Assembly: GCA_003240855.1 (NCBI GenBank)
Contig: QFNN01000007.1
Location: 1-50,979 of the forward strand
Length of the DNA stretch: 50,979 nucleotides
Direction: 5' to 3'
DNA from: Sphingomonas sanxanigenens
GTDB lineage: Bacteria; Pseudomonadota; Alphaproteobacteria; Sphingomonadales; Sphingomonadaceae
The position numbers and the translations under genes were made by a program. The notes under the pieces were generated by a model. That model did not search any database, was not told the origin of the DNA, and was given only the letters and a program-made list of their open reading frames with translations. Of this stretch, positions 37,677 through 46,526 are shown in pieces. How positions within the stretch are numbered: position 1 is the first letter of the stretch; each line of letters opens with the position of its first letter.

Positions 37677-39122
37677 ATGGCTACGCACGGACCCCGCACG
37701 CTCTACCAGAAAATCTGGGACGCACATGTCGTCGACACGCGCCCCGATGGCACCAGCCTCATCTATATCGATCGCCACCTCGTGCATGAGGTGACGAGTC
37801 CGCAAGCCTTTGAGGGGCTTCGCGTCGCTGGTCGCAAGGTCCGCCGCCCCGATCTCACGCTCGCCGTGCCCGACCATAATCTGCCGACCACCGCGCGCGT
37901 CGACGCCAGTGGGAAGCGCCTGCCAATCGCCGACCCCGAAAGCGCCGGCCAGCTCGCCGCGCTCGAACGCAACACGGCGGAGTTCGGCATCCGCTATTTC
38001 GACGCCATCGCGCCCGAACAGGGCATCGTCCATGTCGTCGGGCCGGAACAGGGCTTCACGCTCCCGGGGGCCACGCTGGTCTGCGGCGACAGCCATACGG
38101 CCGCGCATGGCGCGCTGGGCGCGCTCGCTTTCGGCATCGGCACCAGCGAGGTCGAACATGTTCTCGCCACGCAGACTTTGCTGCTCAAGCAGTCGAAATC
38201 GATGGAAGTGCGCATCGACGGCGCGCTCGGCTTCGGCGTCACCCCCAAGGATGTGATCCTTGAGGTTATCGCGCGCATCGGCGCGGCGGGCGGCACGGGC
38301 TATGTCATCGAATATACCGGCTCGGCGATCCGCGACATGTCGATCGAGGGGCGGCTGACCATCTCGAACATGTCGATTGAGGGCGGCGCGCGCGCGGGCC
38401 TCGTCGCGCCCGACGAGACGACCTACGCCTATCTCAAGGGCCGCCCGATGGCCCCGACAGGCGAGGCGTGGGAAAAGGCGCTGGCCTGGTGGCGCACTTT
38501 GCCGGGCGATCCGGGTGCCGTCTATGATCGCACCGTCCTGATCGATGCGACCGCCATCGCGCCCAACGTCACCTGGGGCACCAGCCCGGAGGATGTCGTG
38601 CCGATCGCCGGCAGCGTCCCCGATCCCGACAGCTTCGCCGATCCCGCCAAGCGTGACGCGGCGCGCAAGTCGCTCGCCTATATGGGCCTCACCGCCGGTC
38701 AGCGAATGCAGGACGTCGCGGTCGAGAATATCTTCATCGGCAGTTGCACCAACAGCCGGATCGAGGATCTGCGCTCGGCGGCCGCGGTGGTGAAGGGGCG
38801 GCATGTCGCGGGCGGCGTGCGTCAGGCGATGGTCGTGCCGGGTTCGGGGCTGGTCAAGCGCCAGGCCGAGGCCGAGGGGCTGGATCGCATCTTCACTGAG
38901 GCGGGCTTTGAATGGCGTGAGCCGGGCTGCTCGGCCTGCCTCGCAATGAATCCGGACAAGGTGCCTGCGGGTGAGCGCTGCGCCTCGACGTCCAATCGCA
39001 ATTTTGTTGGCCGCCAGGGGCCGGGCGCGCGGACCCACCTGCTGTCGCCCGCCATGGCCGCCGCCGCTGCGGTCACGGGCCGACTGACTGACGTTCGCGA
39101 TCTGATGGGGAAGGGGAACTGA
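37677..39122 (+). CDS. leuC: 3-isopropylmalate dehydratase large subunit
   Basis: A 481-residue aconitase-type subunit of leucine biosynthesis, isomerising 2- to 3-isopropylmalate. The 4Fe-4S ligands are Cys in LVCGDSHTAAHGALGALAFG, FIGSCTNSRIEDL and GCSACLAMNPD. Other motifs: TLYQKIWDAHVV at the start and IYIDRHLVHEVTSPQAFEGL. Its stop lies 1 nt before a 39-codon gene that separates it from leuD. Length and sequence are otherwise typical. Confidence 0.99.
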   Translation: MATHGPRTLYQKIWDAHVVDTRPDGTSLIYIDRHLVHEVTSPQAFEGLRVAGRKVRRPDLTLAVPDHNLPTTARVDASGKRLPIADPESAGQLAALERNTAEFGIRYFDAIAPEQGIVHVVGPEQGFTLPGATLVCGDSHTAAHGALGALAFGIGTSEVEHVLATQTLLLKQSKSMEVRIDGALGFGVTPKDVILEVIARIGAAGGTGYVIEYTGSAIRDMSIEGRLTISNMSIEGGARAGLVAPDETTYAYLKGRPMAPTGEAWEKALAWWRTLPGDPGAVYDRTVLIDATAIAPNVTWGTSPEDVVPIAGSVPDPDSFADPAKRDAARKSLAYMGLTAGQRMQDVAVENIFIGSCTNSRIEDLRSAAAVVKGRHVAGGVRQAMVVPGSGLVKRQAEAEGLDRIFTEAGFEWREPGCSACLAMNPDKVPAGERCASTSNRNFVGRQGPGARTHLLSPAMAAAAAVTGRLTDVRDLMGKGN

Positions 39123-39123
39123 T

Positions 39124-39243
39124 ATGAAACGGGCGCTGATCCTGCTCATTGCGGGGGCCGCACTCAGCGGGCTGGCCGCCTATGCCGCCACCGCCAAGAC
39201 CGATCGGCCGCGGGCCGAGACGGACGCCGCGCCGCAGCGATGA
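39124..39243 (+). CDS. 39-residue membrane or secreted microprotein between leuC and leuD
   Basis: An ATG 1 nt after the leuC stop opens a 39-codon frame: a basic start (MKR), a hydrophobic segment (ALILLIAGAALSGLAAYAA, residues 4-22) and a polar tail (TAKTDRPRAETDAAPQR). AAGGGG sits 7-8 nt before the ATG, inside leuC. The stop overlaps the leuD start as ATGA. The features fit a single-span membrane peptide or a signal peptide with a short mature tail. I recognise no family. Its Shine-Dalgarno, position and overlaps support translation; leuD has no clear ribosome site of its own, so passage through this frame may be needed for leuD expression. Confidence 0.7.
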   Translation: MKRALILLIAGAALSGLAAYAATAKTDRPRAETDAAPQR

Positions 39244-39818
39244 ACCCCGTCGATCGCATTGAGGGCCGCGCCTATCCGTGGGGCGCGAAGAACGTCGATA
39301 CCGACGTCATCATTCCCGCGCACTGGCTCAAGACGATCAGCCGCGCCGGTCTCGGTCGCGGCGCGTTCGAGACGGTGCGCGCCGATCCCGGCAATATTTT
39401 CGACGATCCTCGCTATGCCGGCGCGCCGATCCTGATCGCGGGCGACAATTTCGGTTGCGGATCGAGCCGCGAACATGCCGCATGGGCGCTGGCCGACATG
39501 GGCGTGAAGGCGGTGATCGCGCCCAGCTTCTCGGATATCTTCTCGGGCAACGCCTTCAAGAACGGCATTCTGACTGTCGTTCTGCCTCAGGAAGCGATCG
39601 ACCGCCTCGTCGAAGTCGCCCGGACCGATCCGATCCATATCGACCTTGATCACCAGACGGTGACGACGCCCTTCCAGGATCGCTTCGCTTTCGACATCGA
39701 TCCCTTCCGCAAGCATTGCCTGATGGAAGGCCTCGACGAAATCGGCCTCACGCTCGACCTCGGCGGCCGCATCGATGACTATGAAGCGAAGCAGGCCAGG
39801 GATTTCGCCTGGCTTTGA
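39240..39818 (+). CDS. leuD: 3-isopropylmalate dehydratase small subunit
   Basis: A 192-residue swivel-domain partner of LeuC. It begins MNPVDRIEGRAYPWG and has NVDTDVIIPAHWLKTI, the substrate-binding loop NFGCGSSREHAAWAL and APSFSDIFSGNAFKNGIL. Length is typical. Its ATG overlaps the stop of the preceding 39-codon gene, and the bases upstream (GCCGCGCCGCAGCG) offer no convincing ribosome site, so coupled translation is likely. leuB and leuA are not in the window. Confidence 0.98.
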   Translation: MNPVDRIEGRAYPWGAKNVDTDVIIPAHWLKTISRAGLGRGAFETVRADPGNIFDDPRYAGAPILIAGDNFGCGSSREHAAWALADMGVKAVIAPSFSDIFSGNAFKNGILTVVLPQEAIDRLVEVARTDPIHIDLDHQTVTTPFQDRFAFDIDPFRKHCLMEGLDEIGLTLDLGGRIDDYEAKQARDFAWL

Positions 39819-39871
39819 GGGCCTGCCCTTAACGCTTGCGTCAATTGGTAAACCGTTTCACATTTCGCGCG

Positions 39872-40771
39872 ATGAACAGGGTCGCGGTCAACGGCGTAGA
39901 GCTGGCTTATGAGAGTTTCGGGGATGCGGCGCATCCCGCGATCCTGCTCGTCATGGGCCTTGGCACGCAGATGATCGCCTGGCCCGATGCGATGATCGAG
40001 GGGCTCGTCGCGCGCGGTTATCGCGTCATCCGGTTCGACAATCGCGACATCGGCCAGTCGACCTGGTTCAGGGGCGTGCGCGGCCCGCATCCGCTCTGGC
40101 TGCTTGCCGCGACGCGCTTCGGTTTCCGCCCGGCCGTGCCGTATCGGCTGACCGATATGGCGCAGGATGCGATCGGATTGCTCGATGCGCTCGGCGTCGA
40201 TCGCGCGCATGTCGTCGGCGCGTCGATGGGCGGGATGATCGCGCAGAATGTCGCGGCGCTCGCGCCCGATCGCGTGCTCAGCCTCACGTCGATCATGTCG
40301 AGCAGCGGCGCGTCGGGCCTGCCGGGGCCGACGCCCGAGCTGCGCGCGCGGATGCTGCGCCGGCGCGCTGTCGACGCCTCGCGCGATACGGTGATCGGCG
40401 AGATTGTCGAGACGCAGCGCGGCATTTCCTATCCTGATCCGGCGCGCGATCCCGACGCGTTTCGCGATTATGCGGGCCGCGCTTACGATCGCGGCTATAA
40501 TCCGGAAGGCGGGCGTCGCCATCTCCTTGCGGTCATTGCCGACGGCAGCCGCGTCGACCGGCTGAAGCGCATCGCCGCGCCGACGCTTGTCATCCACGGC
40601 GGAGCCGACCCGCTCGTCCCTGCCGCCTGCGGCGAGGATACGGCGCGCCACATTGCGAATGCGGAGTTCGTGCTGATCGATCAGATGGCGCATGATCTGC
40701 CGCCCTTGCAGGTCGGGCGGATGACCGGCCTCATCGCCGATCTTGCCGACCGGGCGGCAGCCGCGGCTTGA
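39872..40771 (+). CDS. Alpha/beta hydrolase
   Basis: A 299-residue alpha/beta-hydrolase-fold protein. The nucleophile elbow is VVGASMGGMIAQ (Ser near residue 118), the oxyanion region is LVMGLGTQMIAWP, and DNRDIGQSTW follows. The acid and base are probably the Asp of VIHGGADPLVPA and the His of DQMAHDLP. Substrate unknown; the pattern is that of esterases and lactone or aromatic meta-cleavage hydrolases with a GxSxG core. The start MNRVAVNG fits the family, with a possible TTG start 36 nt upstream. Its stop overlaps the start of the AraC-type regulator gene (TTGA), so they form an operon. Confidence 0.9.
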   Translation: MNRVAVNGVELAYESFGDAAHPAILLVMGLGTQMIAWPDAMIEGLVARGYRVIRFDNRDIGQSTWFRGVRGPHPLWLLAATRFGFRPAVPYRLTDMAQDAIGLLDALGVDRAHVVGASMGGMIAQNVAALAPDRVLSLTSIMSSSGASGLPGPTPELRARMLRRRAVDASRDTVIGEIVETQRGISYPDPARDPDAFRDYAGRAYDRGYNPEGGRRHLLAVIADGSRVDRLKRIAAPTLVIHGGADPLVPAACGEDTARHIANAEFVLIDQMAHDLPPLQVGRMTGLIADLADRAAAAA

Positions 40772-41625
40772 AGCAGCCTGTCAGCATAGGTTTCCATCGT
40801 CCGTGCGCGGTCTTTGCGGACCTCGTCACCTCCTATTATATCGTTACGGTCAGCGATCCCGCGATCGTGGCGGAGGATCTTCTTCACCCCGAATGGGCCA
40901 ATATCCGCTTTTGCGTCGGCGGCCTCTGGTCGATGCCCGGTGGCGGCGGCGATTTCGCGCAGGCGCCGGACGCCTTGCTGTTCGGTCCGACGAGCAGGGC
41001 GCGGCCGGTTCGTTGCGGCAGCGGCAGGATTGTCGGAATCGGGCTCACGCCGATCGGCTGGGCGTGCATCGTCGGCGGCGTCGCCGCGCGGCTGGCCGAT
41101 CAGATCGCCGATCCGCGGGTCGTGCATGGCCGTCATGTGGACGATCTGCTCGCCGGGCTCGCCGCCGCGCAGAGCGAAGCCGAAATGGCCCTGCTGCTCG
41201 ACGCCTATATCGGCCGCGTCGTTCGTCCGCTGCCTGCCACTGTCGCGCTGACGCGCGCGGCGCACCGCGCCCTGCTCGATCCGACGATCGAGACCGTCGA
41301 GGGTTTCGCCGATGCGATCGGCGTCACCCAGCGTCAGCTCAGCACCTTGTGCCGGCGCGATTTCGGCTTCGCGCCCAAGCTGCTTCTCCGTCGTCAGCGC
41401 TTTCTTCGCACGCTCGGCACGCTGCGTGAGCGGCCCGATCAGCCCTGGGCCTCGCTGCTCGACGCCGCCTATGTCGATCAGTCGCATTTCATCCGCGAGT
41501 TCAGGCGTTTCATGGGTATGACGCCCAACGCCTATTTCGCGATGCCGCGCCTCATGCTGCGTCCGGCGCAGGCCGCGCGCGATCGCGCCCTCGGCGCGCC
41601 GCTCCAGGGGCTGCACAAGGGCTAG
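40768..41625 (+). CDS. AraC family transcriptional regulator
   Basis: A 285-residue regulator. The C-terminal two-HTH DNA-binding domain covers about residues 165-265 (ETVEGFADAIGVTQRQLSTLCRRDFG, then WASLLDAAYVDQSHFIREFRRFMGMTPNAYF). The N-terminal 160 residues resemble the ligand or dimerisation domain of this family (DALLFGPTSRARPVRCGSG) and have no membrane segment. It uses a TTG start overlapping the stop of the alpha/beta hydrolase gene. The likely target is that operon or the efflux system downstream, which is inference. Confidence 0.9.
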   Translation: MKQPVSIGFHRPCAVFADLVTSYYIVTVSDPAIVAEDLLHPEWANIRFCVGGLWSMPGGGGDFAQAPDALLFGPTSRARPVRCGSGRIVGIGLTPIGWACIVGGVAARLADQIADPRVVHGRHVDDLLAGLAAAQSEAEMALLLDAYIGRVVRPLPATVALTRAAHRALLDPTIETVEGFADAIGVTQRQLSTLCRRDFGFAPKLLLRRQRFLRTLGTLRERPDQPWASLLDAAYVDQSHFIREFRRFMGMTPNAYFAMPRLMLRPAQAARDRALGAPLQGLHKG

Positions 41626-41685
41626 GACGCGGGGGGCTTGCGCCCGACCGGCCCAGCACCCGATCCAGCCAGGCCGGACCGGATG

Positions 41686-43215
41686 CTAGTGGGCGGCTCC
41701 GGGGGCGACGGGCCCCTTGGGCCTGGGGGCGACCCACACCGCCAGCGCGGCGACGAGGAAGATCACCGCCGACGTGCGATAGACGTCGGTCGCCCCGATC
41801 GTCGAGGCCTGTGATTCCACCAGCCGTTCAAGCGCCGCGCGCGCCTGCTCCATGCTCATGCCGAGGCTGCGATAGACGGAGATCGCCCCGTTCGGATCAT
41901 TGAGCGTGGGCACGAGCTGTTCGCGCACGTCGCGCGTCTTGTCCTCCCACATCGTCGTCGCGATTGCGGTGCCGATCGCGCCGCTCAGCGTGCGCAGGAA
42001 GCTCATGATGCCGGCCGCCGATACGGTCTCCCTGGGCTCCACCGCGCCCAGCGCCAGCGTCGTCAGCCCGATGAAGAAGAAGGGCATGCCGATGCCTTGC
42101 AGGATATGGGGGAGGGCGAGCTGCCAATAATCCGAATCGGTCGACCAGTAGGTCCGGACCACGGTCATCGCCCCCAGCCACAGCAACCCGGCGCACACCA
42201 TGACGCGCACGTCGAACCGGTTCACCAGCCGCGCCGCGAAAGGCGATCCCAGGACCGAGAACAGGCCGATCCACGCGACGACATAGCCTGAGTTAGTGGC
42301 GGTATAGCCCACCACCTGCTGCAGCCACAGCGGCGTCATCACGACGGTCGCGAAGAAGGCGCCGAAGCCCAGCGAAATCGCGATAACCCCCGCCGTGAAG
42401 CCGCGATGCCGCAATACCCGGATGTCGACGATCGGATGTTTGTCGGTCAGTTCCCAGATGACGAAGGCGATGAAGCCGACGCCGGCTACGATCGCCAGCG
42501 TCCAGATCCACGCCGATCCGAACCAGTCATTGTCGCGCCCGGTATCGAGCATGATCTGGAATGCGCCGATCCAGACCACCATCAGGATCAGTCCGATCAC
42601 GTCGATCGGCTGCTTGGCCGTCTTGGTCTCGAACGGACTGATGATCCGCATCACGCCGAAGAAGCAGATCGCGACGACGGGCAGGTTGATGAAGAAGATC
42701 CACGGCCATGACCAGTTGTCGCTGATATAACCGCCGAGGATCGGCCCGGCGATCGGCGCGGCGGTCGTCGTCATCGCCCATATGCCGAGGCCCATCGCGG
42801 CCTGATCCTTGCGGAAGATTCGCAGCAGCATCGTCTGGGTGAGGGGCATCAGCGGTCCGCCCGCCAGCCCCTGCAGGATGCGGAAGGTCACCAGCATCCC
42901 CAGCGTGTGCGAAAGTCCGCACATCAGCGAGAAGAAGCCGAAGCCCACCAGCGAATAGAGGAACCAGCGGACGCTGCCGAAGCGCGCCGCTAGCCAGCCG
43001 GTCAGCGGAACGCTGATCGCGTCGGCGACGGCATAGGATGTGATCGCCCACGTCCCCTGCGTCGGCGAGACGGCGAGCCCGCCCGCGATATGCGGCACCG
43101 ATACGTTGGCGATCGTCGTGTCGAGCACGACCACGAAGTTGGCCAGCGCCAGCGTGAAGGCGCCCACCAGCAGGCGCCACCCGCTTAGCGGCGGCGGCTC
43201 GGCCGCGCTCGCCAC
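41686..43215 (-). CDS. emrB: DHA2-family multidrug efflux permease (EmrB-like)
   Basis: A 509-residue major facilitator with about 14 membrane spans, exporting hydrophobic drugs with proton antiport. The DHA2 signature is present: NFVVVLDTTIANVSVPHIAGGL in the first helix and loop, QGTWAITSYAVADAISVPLTGWLAARFG, and the antiporter motif QGLAGGPLMPLTQTMLL. It works with the EmrA-like adaptor and the NodT-like channel encoded upstream in the same operon. The GTG start is 1 nt past the emrA stop. Confidence 0.95.
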   Translation of the reverse strand: MASAAEPPPLSGWRLLVGAFTLALANFVVVLDTTIANVSVPHIAGGLAVSPTQGTWAITSYAVADAISVPLTGWLAARFGSVRWFLYSLVGFGFFSLMCGLSHTLGMLVTFRILQGLAGGPLMPLTQTMLLRIFRKDQAAMGLGIWAMTTTAAPIAGPILGGYISDNWSWPWIFFINLPVVAICFFGVMRIISPFETKTAKQPIDVIGLILMVVWIGAFQIMLDTGRDNDWFGSAWIWTLAIVAGVGFIAFVIWELTDKHPIVDIRVLRHRGFTAGVIAISLGFGAFFATVVMTPLWLQQVVGYTATNSGYVVAWIGLFSVLGSPFAARLVNRFDVRVMVCAGLLWLGAMTVVRTYWSTDSDYWQLALPHILQGIGMPFFFIGLTTLALGAVEPRETVSAAGIMSFLRTLSGAIGTAIATTMWEDKTRDVREQLVPTLNDPNGAISVYRSLGMSMEQARAALERLVESQASTIGATDVYRTSAVIFLVAALAVWVAPRPKGPVAPGAAH

Positions 43216-43216
43216 T

Positions 43217-44365
43217 TCACTTGCTCCGCGTGTCGATGGTGGCTTCCATGCTGAGGCCCACGCGCAGCGGGTGTTCCTCCAGTTGCTTGGGGTCGAGCGC
43301 GATGCGCACCGGCAGGCGCTGGACCACCTTGATCCAGTTGCCCGTGGCGTTCTGGGCGGGGATCAGCGCAAAGGCCGCGCCGGTGCCGCCGGCGAAGCCC
43401 ATCACGCGCCCGTCATAGACCACGTCGCCGCCATAATAGTCAGACGTCAGCTTGACCGGCTGGCCCGGCCGCACCTTGGCGAGCTGGTTTTCCTTGTAAT
43501 TGGCGTCGACATAGGCGGCGTTGATCGGAACGATCGTCATCACCGCCACGCCCGGCGCGACGCGCTGGCCGACCTGCACCTGCCGGCTGGTCACGACGCC
43601 GTCGATGGGCGCGCGGATCACGGTGCGGCTCAGGTCGAGCTTAGCCTGTTCCAGCCGCGCGCGCGCCGCCACCACGTCGGGCGCGGTGCGGATCGTCGTG
43701 CCGCGCACCAGCGCCTCGCTCGCGTCGAGGTCGCCGCCAGCCGATCCCTGCGTCGCCTTGGCTGCGTTGATCGCCGCCTGCGCCTGATCGCGCGCCGCGC
43801 GCGCCGATTCAAAGGCCGCGCGCGCCGTGGTCAGTTCCTCGCCTGAAACCGCGCCGCTCGATACGAGCGCCTGACGCCGCGAAAGATCGATCCGCGCTCG
43901 TTCAAAAGTCGCGTTGGCTTGCACCAACTGCGCCTGCGCCTGCCTGATGTCGGCGTCGCGCGCCGCGACGCGCGCCTTGGCCGCGTCGGCGTTGCCCTGC
44001 GCCTGATTATAGCGCTGCTCGGCCTGCGCCAACGCGCCCTGCGCCTGATCGAGCGCGATCTGCGCATCGGCGGGATCGATGATGACGAGGATCTGGCCCT
44101 TCTTCACCGCCTGCGTATTGCTCACCCGCACTTCGGCCACGGGGCCTGCGACCAGCGGCGTCACCTGCGCGGATTCGGCGCCAACATAGGCATTGTCGGT
44201 CGAAACCCGCCCGGCCCTGAAGATCAGGAACCACAGGCCGAAGCCGATGGCGACGATCGCCAGCACGGCGGCGAAGATGGTCAGCAGCCGCTTGCGCCTG
44301 GCGCCGCGCGCGGCGTCGGCCTCGTCGCTGTCGGGGACGATCGCGGCGGGGTTCTGGTCGGCCAT
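43217..44365 (-). CDS. emrA: Membrane fusion protein, EmrA/HlyD family
   Basis: A 382-residue periplasmic adaptor with one N-terminal membrane span (residues 27-49). After it come the biotinyl-lipoyl half (ADNAYVGAESAQVTPLVAG-type, SNTQAVKKGQILVIIDPADA), a long Ala/Gln-rich coiled coil (residues 85-200: RYNQAQGNADAAKARVAARD and onward) and the second half (TVIRAPIDGVVTSRQVQVGQ). It links the permease to the outer membrane channel. The start codon overlaps the stop of the upstream nodT-type gene (TGATG). Confidence 0.95.
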   Translation of the reverse strand: MADQNPAAIVPDSDEADAARGARRKRLLTIFAAVLAIVAIGFGLWFLIFRAGRVSTDNAYVGAESAQVTPLVAGPVAEVRVSNTQAVKKGQILVIIDPADAQIALDQAQGALAQAEQRYNQAQGNADAAKARVAARDADIRQAQAQLVQANATFERARIDLSRRQALVSSGAVSGEELTTARAAFESARAARDQAQAAINAAKATQGSAGGDLDASEALVRGTTIRTAPDVVAARARLEQAKLDLSRTVIRAPIDGVVTSRQVQVGQRVAPGVAVMTIVPINAAYVDANYKENQLAKVRPGQPVKLTSDYYGGDVVYDGRVMGFAGGTGAAFALIPAQNATGNWIKVVQRLPVRIALDPKQLEEHPLRVGLSMEATIDTRSK

Positions 44366-45813
44366 CAGTTGTTTCCTGCAAGGCTGGGCGCGGGCGCGGC
44401 GAAGCCGCCGCCCAGGGCGCGAATAAGGATGATGTCGAGCGCGCGGCGGCGCCCCTCGAGATCGGCGACGGTGCGTCGGTTGGCGAGCATCGCGTCGTCG
44501 GTGGTCAGCACGGTCAACTGGTTGGCGAGGCCGCCCTTGTAGCGCAGCCGCGCGATCGCGCTCGCTTCTTCGGACCGGGTCAGCGCTTCGCGCTGCTCGG
44601 CCAGCCGCGTGTCGAGCGCGCGCAGGCTGGTGGCCGCGTCGGCCACTTCGTGCAGCGCGTTGACCAGCGTCCCGTCATAATGCGCGACCGCCTCGTCATA
44701 GGTCGCGCGCGCGCCGCGATATTCGCCTTTCAGCCGCCCGCCCTCGAAGATGGGCAGCGTGATTGCGGGGCCGAAGGTGGTGATGAGCGACCCCGCCTTG
44801 AACAGATCGCCCAGCCCGAGCGAATTGACCCCGACAAGGCCGGTCAGGTTGATATTGGGGTAGAAATTGGCCTTCGCGACCTTGATCCGGCTTGCTGCGG
44901 ATTCGCTGCGCAGGCGCGCGGCGACGATGTCGGGCCGCCGCCCGATCAGGTCGAGAGCCAGCCGGTCGGGCAGGCCGACCGAGGGCAGGGTGAAGCGCGG
45001 CCGATCGATGCTCAGCCCCCGGTCGGGGCCTTTGCCGAGCAGCGCGGCGATGCGGTTGCGGGTCAGCGCGATCGATTCGTCGAGCGCGGCGATATCGGCC
45101 CGCGCAGCCGGGACGCGCGCCTCGGCCTGGCGCAGCTCGCCGCGCGTATCAAGGCCTTGCAGAACGCGCTGCGACGTCAGTTCGGCCGTCGTCTCGCGCA
45201 CCTTCAGCGCATCGACCGCAACGTCGCGTTCCTCATAATAAAGCGCCAGATCGGCATAGGCCGCCGCGACCGAGGTCGCGATCGTCAGCCGCGCCTGCTC
45301 GGCGTCGACGCGCGCCGCATCCGCGTCCGATGTGGCGGCGGCGAGCGCGGCGCGATCGCGGCCCCATAGATCGAGGTCGAGCGAGACATTGCCGGTCAGC
45401 TTGCCGACATCGCGCACCCCGCCGGGGATGAACATCGGCGGGATGCCCAGATTCCTGCTCTGCCGGTTGCCCACGACGCTGCCCTCGACATCGGCGTGCG
45501 GCAGCAACTGCGCCCGGCTTTGCTGGACCAGCGCCTCTGCGGCTTTTACGCGCGCATCGGCCTGCTTCATGTCGGGCGATCCGGCCAGCGCCTCGCCGAT
45601 CAGCGAATCGAGCTGCGCATCGCCGAAGCCGCGCCACCAGTCGGTCGCTGGCCAGTCGGCGCGCGGCGCGGCGAACGCCTGGTCGGCGGCCAGCGCGGCA
45701 GGCTGGATCGGCTGGGGTTTCGGCCCCAGTTCCGGCGCGCCGACGCATGCGCCGAGCGAGAGCGCGGCCCCGGTCATCAGAAGATAATTGATTGATCGCA
45801 CGCGAGTCACCAT
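44365..45813 (-). CDS. Outer membrane efflux lipoprotein, NodT family
   Basis: A 482-residue TolC-like outer membrane factor. The signal peptide ends at a lipobox (LMTGAALSLGAC). The body has two internal repeats of long helices (QADARVKAAEALVQQSRAQL and QAEARVPAARADIAALDESI), RNRIAALLGKGP and the beta strands NLTGLVGVNSLGLGDLF. I start at MVTRVRSINYLL (45813) for the signal peptide. A leaderless or weakly initiated mRNA is possible, because the operator dyad overlaps this start and no ribosome site is seen. It is the first gene of the efflux operon. Confidence 0.93.
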   Translation of the reverse strand: MVTRVRSINYLLMTGAALSLGACVGAPELGPKPQPIQPAALAADQAFAAPRADWPATDWWRGFGDAQLDSLIGEALAGSPDMKQADARVKAAEALVQQSRAQLLPHADVEGSVVGNRQSRNLGIPPMFIPGGVRDVGKLTGNVSLDLDLWGRDRAALAAATSDADAARVDAEQARLTIATSVAAAYADLALYYEERDVAVDALKVRETTAELTSQRVLQGLDTRGELRQAEARVPAARADIAALDESIALTRNRIAALLGKGPDRGLSIDRPRFTLPSVGLPDRLALDLIGRRPDIVAARLRSESAASRIKVAKANFYPNINLTGLVGVNSLGLGDLFKAGSLITTFGPAITLPIFEGGRLKGEYRGARATYDEAVAHYDGTLVNALHEVADAATSLRALDTRLAEQREALTRSEEASAIARLRYKGGLANQLTVLTTDDAMLANRRTVADLEGRRRALDIILIRALGGGFAAPAPSLAGNN

Positions 45814-45816
45814 ACT
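45788..45816 (+). promoter_or_regulatory. Promoter of the efflux tetR gene
   Basis: TTGATT (45788-45793) and CATACT (45811-45816) on the plus strand with a 17-nt spacer. The -10 overlaps the 20-bp operator dyad, so the TetR protein should repress itself. Confidence 0.5.
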
Positions 45817-45828
45817 GTGCAGTACGGT
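45809..45828. promoter_or_regulatory. TetR operator of the efflux operon
   Basis: A 20-bp dyad ACCrTACTGyrCAGTAyGGT (16 of 20 bases symmetric) with the core TACTGTGCAGTA. It lies between the divergent tetR gene and the efflux operon, overlapping both the tetR -10 and the outer-membrane-protein start codon. Confidence 0.7.
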
Positions 45829-45866
45829 TCGGCGTCTCGCCCATCGGAGAACGGTTGTCAAATGAA

Positions 45867-46526
45867 ATGATACTGCCCGGTACCCCCAAGGATGCGGAGG
45901 CGGAGGAGGGGCGCGTTTCGGCGAGCGACCGGCGGCGCGCGGCCTTCATCCAGGCGGCGCGCGAGGCTTTTTTTTCGCGCGGCTATGGCGATGCGTCGAT
46001 GTCGGCGATTTCCGCCAAGGTGGGCGGCTCCAAGACGACGTTGTGGAGCTATTTTCCGTGCAAGCAGGATCTGTTCGTCGCCGTGCTCGACGATCTGTTC
46101 GATCGCTACAATACCGCGCTGTCGATCCAGCTCATTCCGGGCGAGGATATCGGCAATGCGCTGCGGCGGCTGGGCAGGGCGTTGCTCGATACCTGGCTGC
46201 TGCCTGCCGCGATCGATATGCAGCGGCTCGTCACCGGCGAGGCGGGGCGCTTCCCGGAGCTTGCGCGCATCTATTATGAACGTGGCCCCGTGCGCGGCAA
46301 GGCGCGGCTCGCCGCCTTCCTTGCCGACGCGATGGCGCAGGGCGTGCTGCGCGAGGGCGATCCCGTCCTCGCCGCGCATCATTTCGCCGGACTCTGCCAT
46401 CACGGCTCGCCGCATCTCTGCCTGCTCGGCCTGATCGAGCCCCCCGACGCCGCCGCCCGCGCCCGCGAAGTCGATCTCGCGGTCGATCGATTTCTCACGG
46501 GCTGGGGGGCGGGTGGCGTCGGCTGA
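45867..46526 (+). CDS. TetR family regulator of the efflux operon
   Basis: About 219 residues. The HTH is at residues 20-65 (RRAAFIQAAREAFFSRGYGD, MSAISAKVGGSKTTLWSYF, KQDLFVAVLDDL). The C-terminal domain has the AefR-like TetR pattern (AIDMQRLVTGEAGRFPELARIYY, GPVRGKARLAAFLADAMAQG). These proteins repress divergent RND or MFS efflux genes and release DNA when a drug binds. I use ATG 45867; upstream in-frame starts exist and no clear ribosome site decides. Confidence 0.9.
   Translation: MILPGTPKDAEAEEGRVSASDRRRAAFIQAAREAFFSRGYGDASMSAISAKVGGSKTTLWSYFPCKQDLFVAVLDDLFDRYNTALSIQLIPGEDIGNALRRLGRALLDTWLLPAAIDMQRLVTGEAGRFPELARIYYERGPVRGKARLAAFLADAMAQGVLREGDPVLAAHHFAGLCHHGSPHLCLLGLIEPPDAAARAREVDLAVDRFLTGWGAGGVG

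Noticed and set aside
36114..39149. A 1011-codon minus-strand frame opposite the serine hydrolase and leuC
   Set aside because: Same codon-bias shadow. Both genes on the plus strand have complete catalytic motifs, and the antisense frame spans the intergenic region without any family match.
41626..41685. Terminator between the AraC gene and the efflux permease gene
   Set aside because: A CCGGCC/GGCCGG stem is present but with a long loop and no T-run on either strand, so it was not called.
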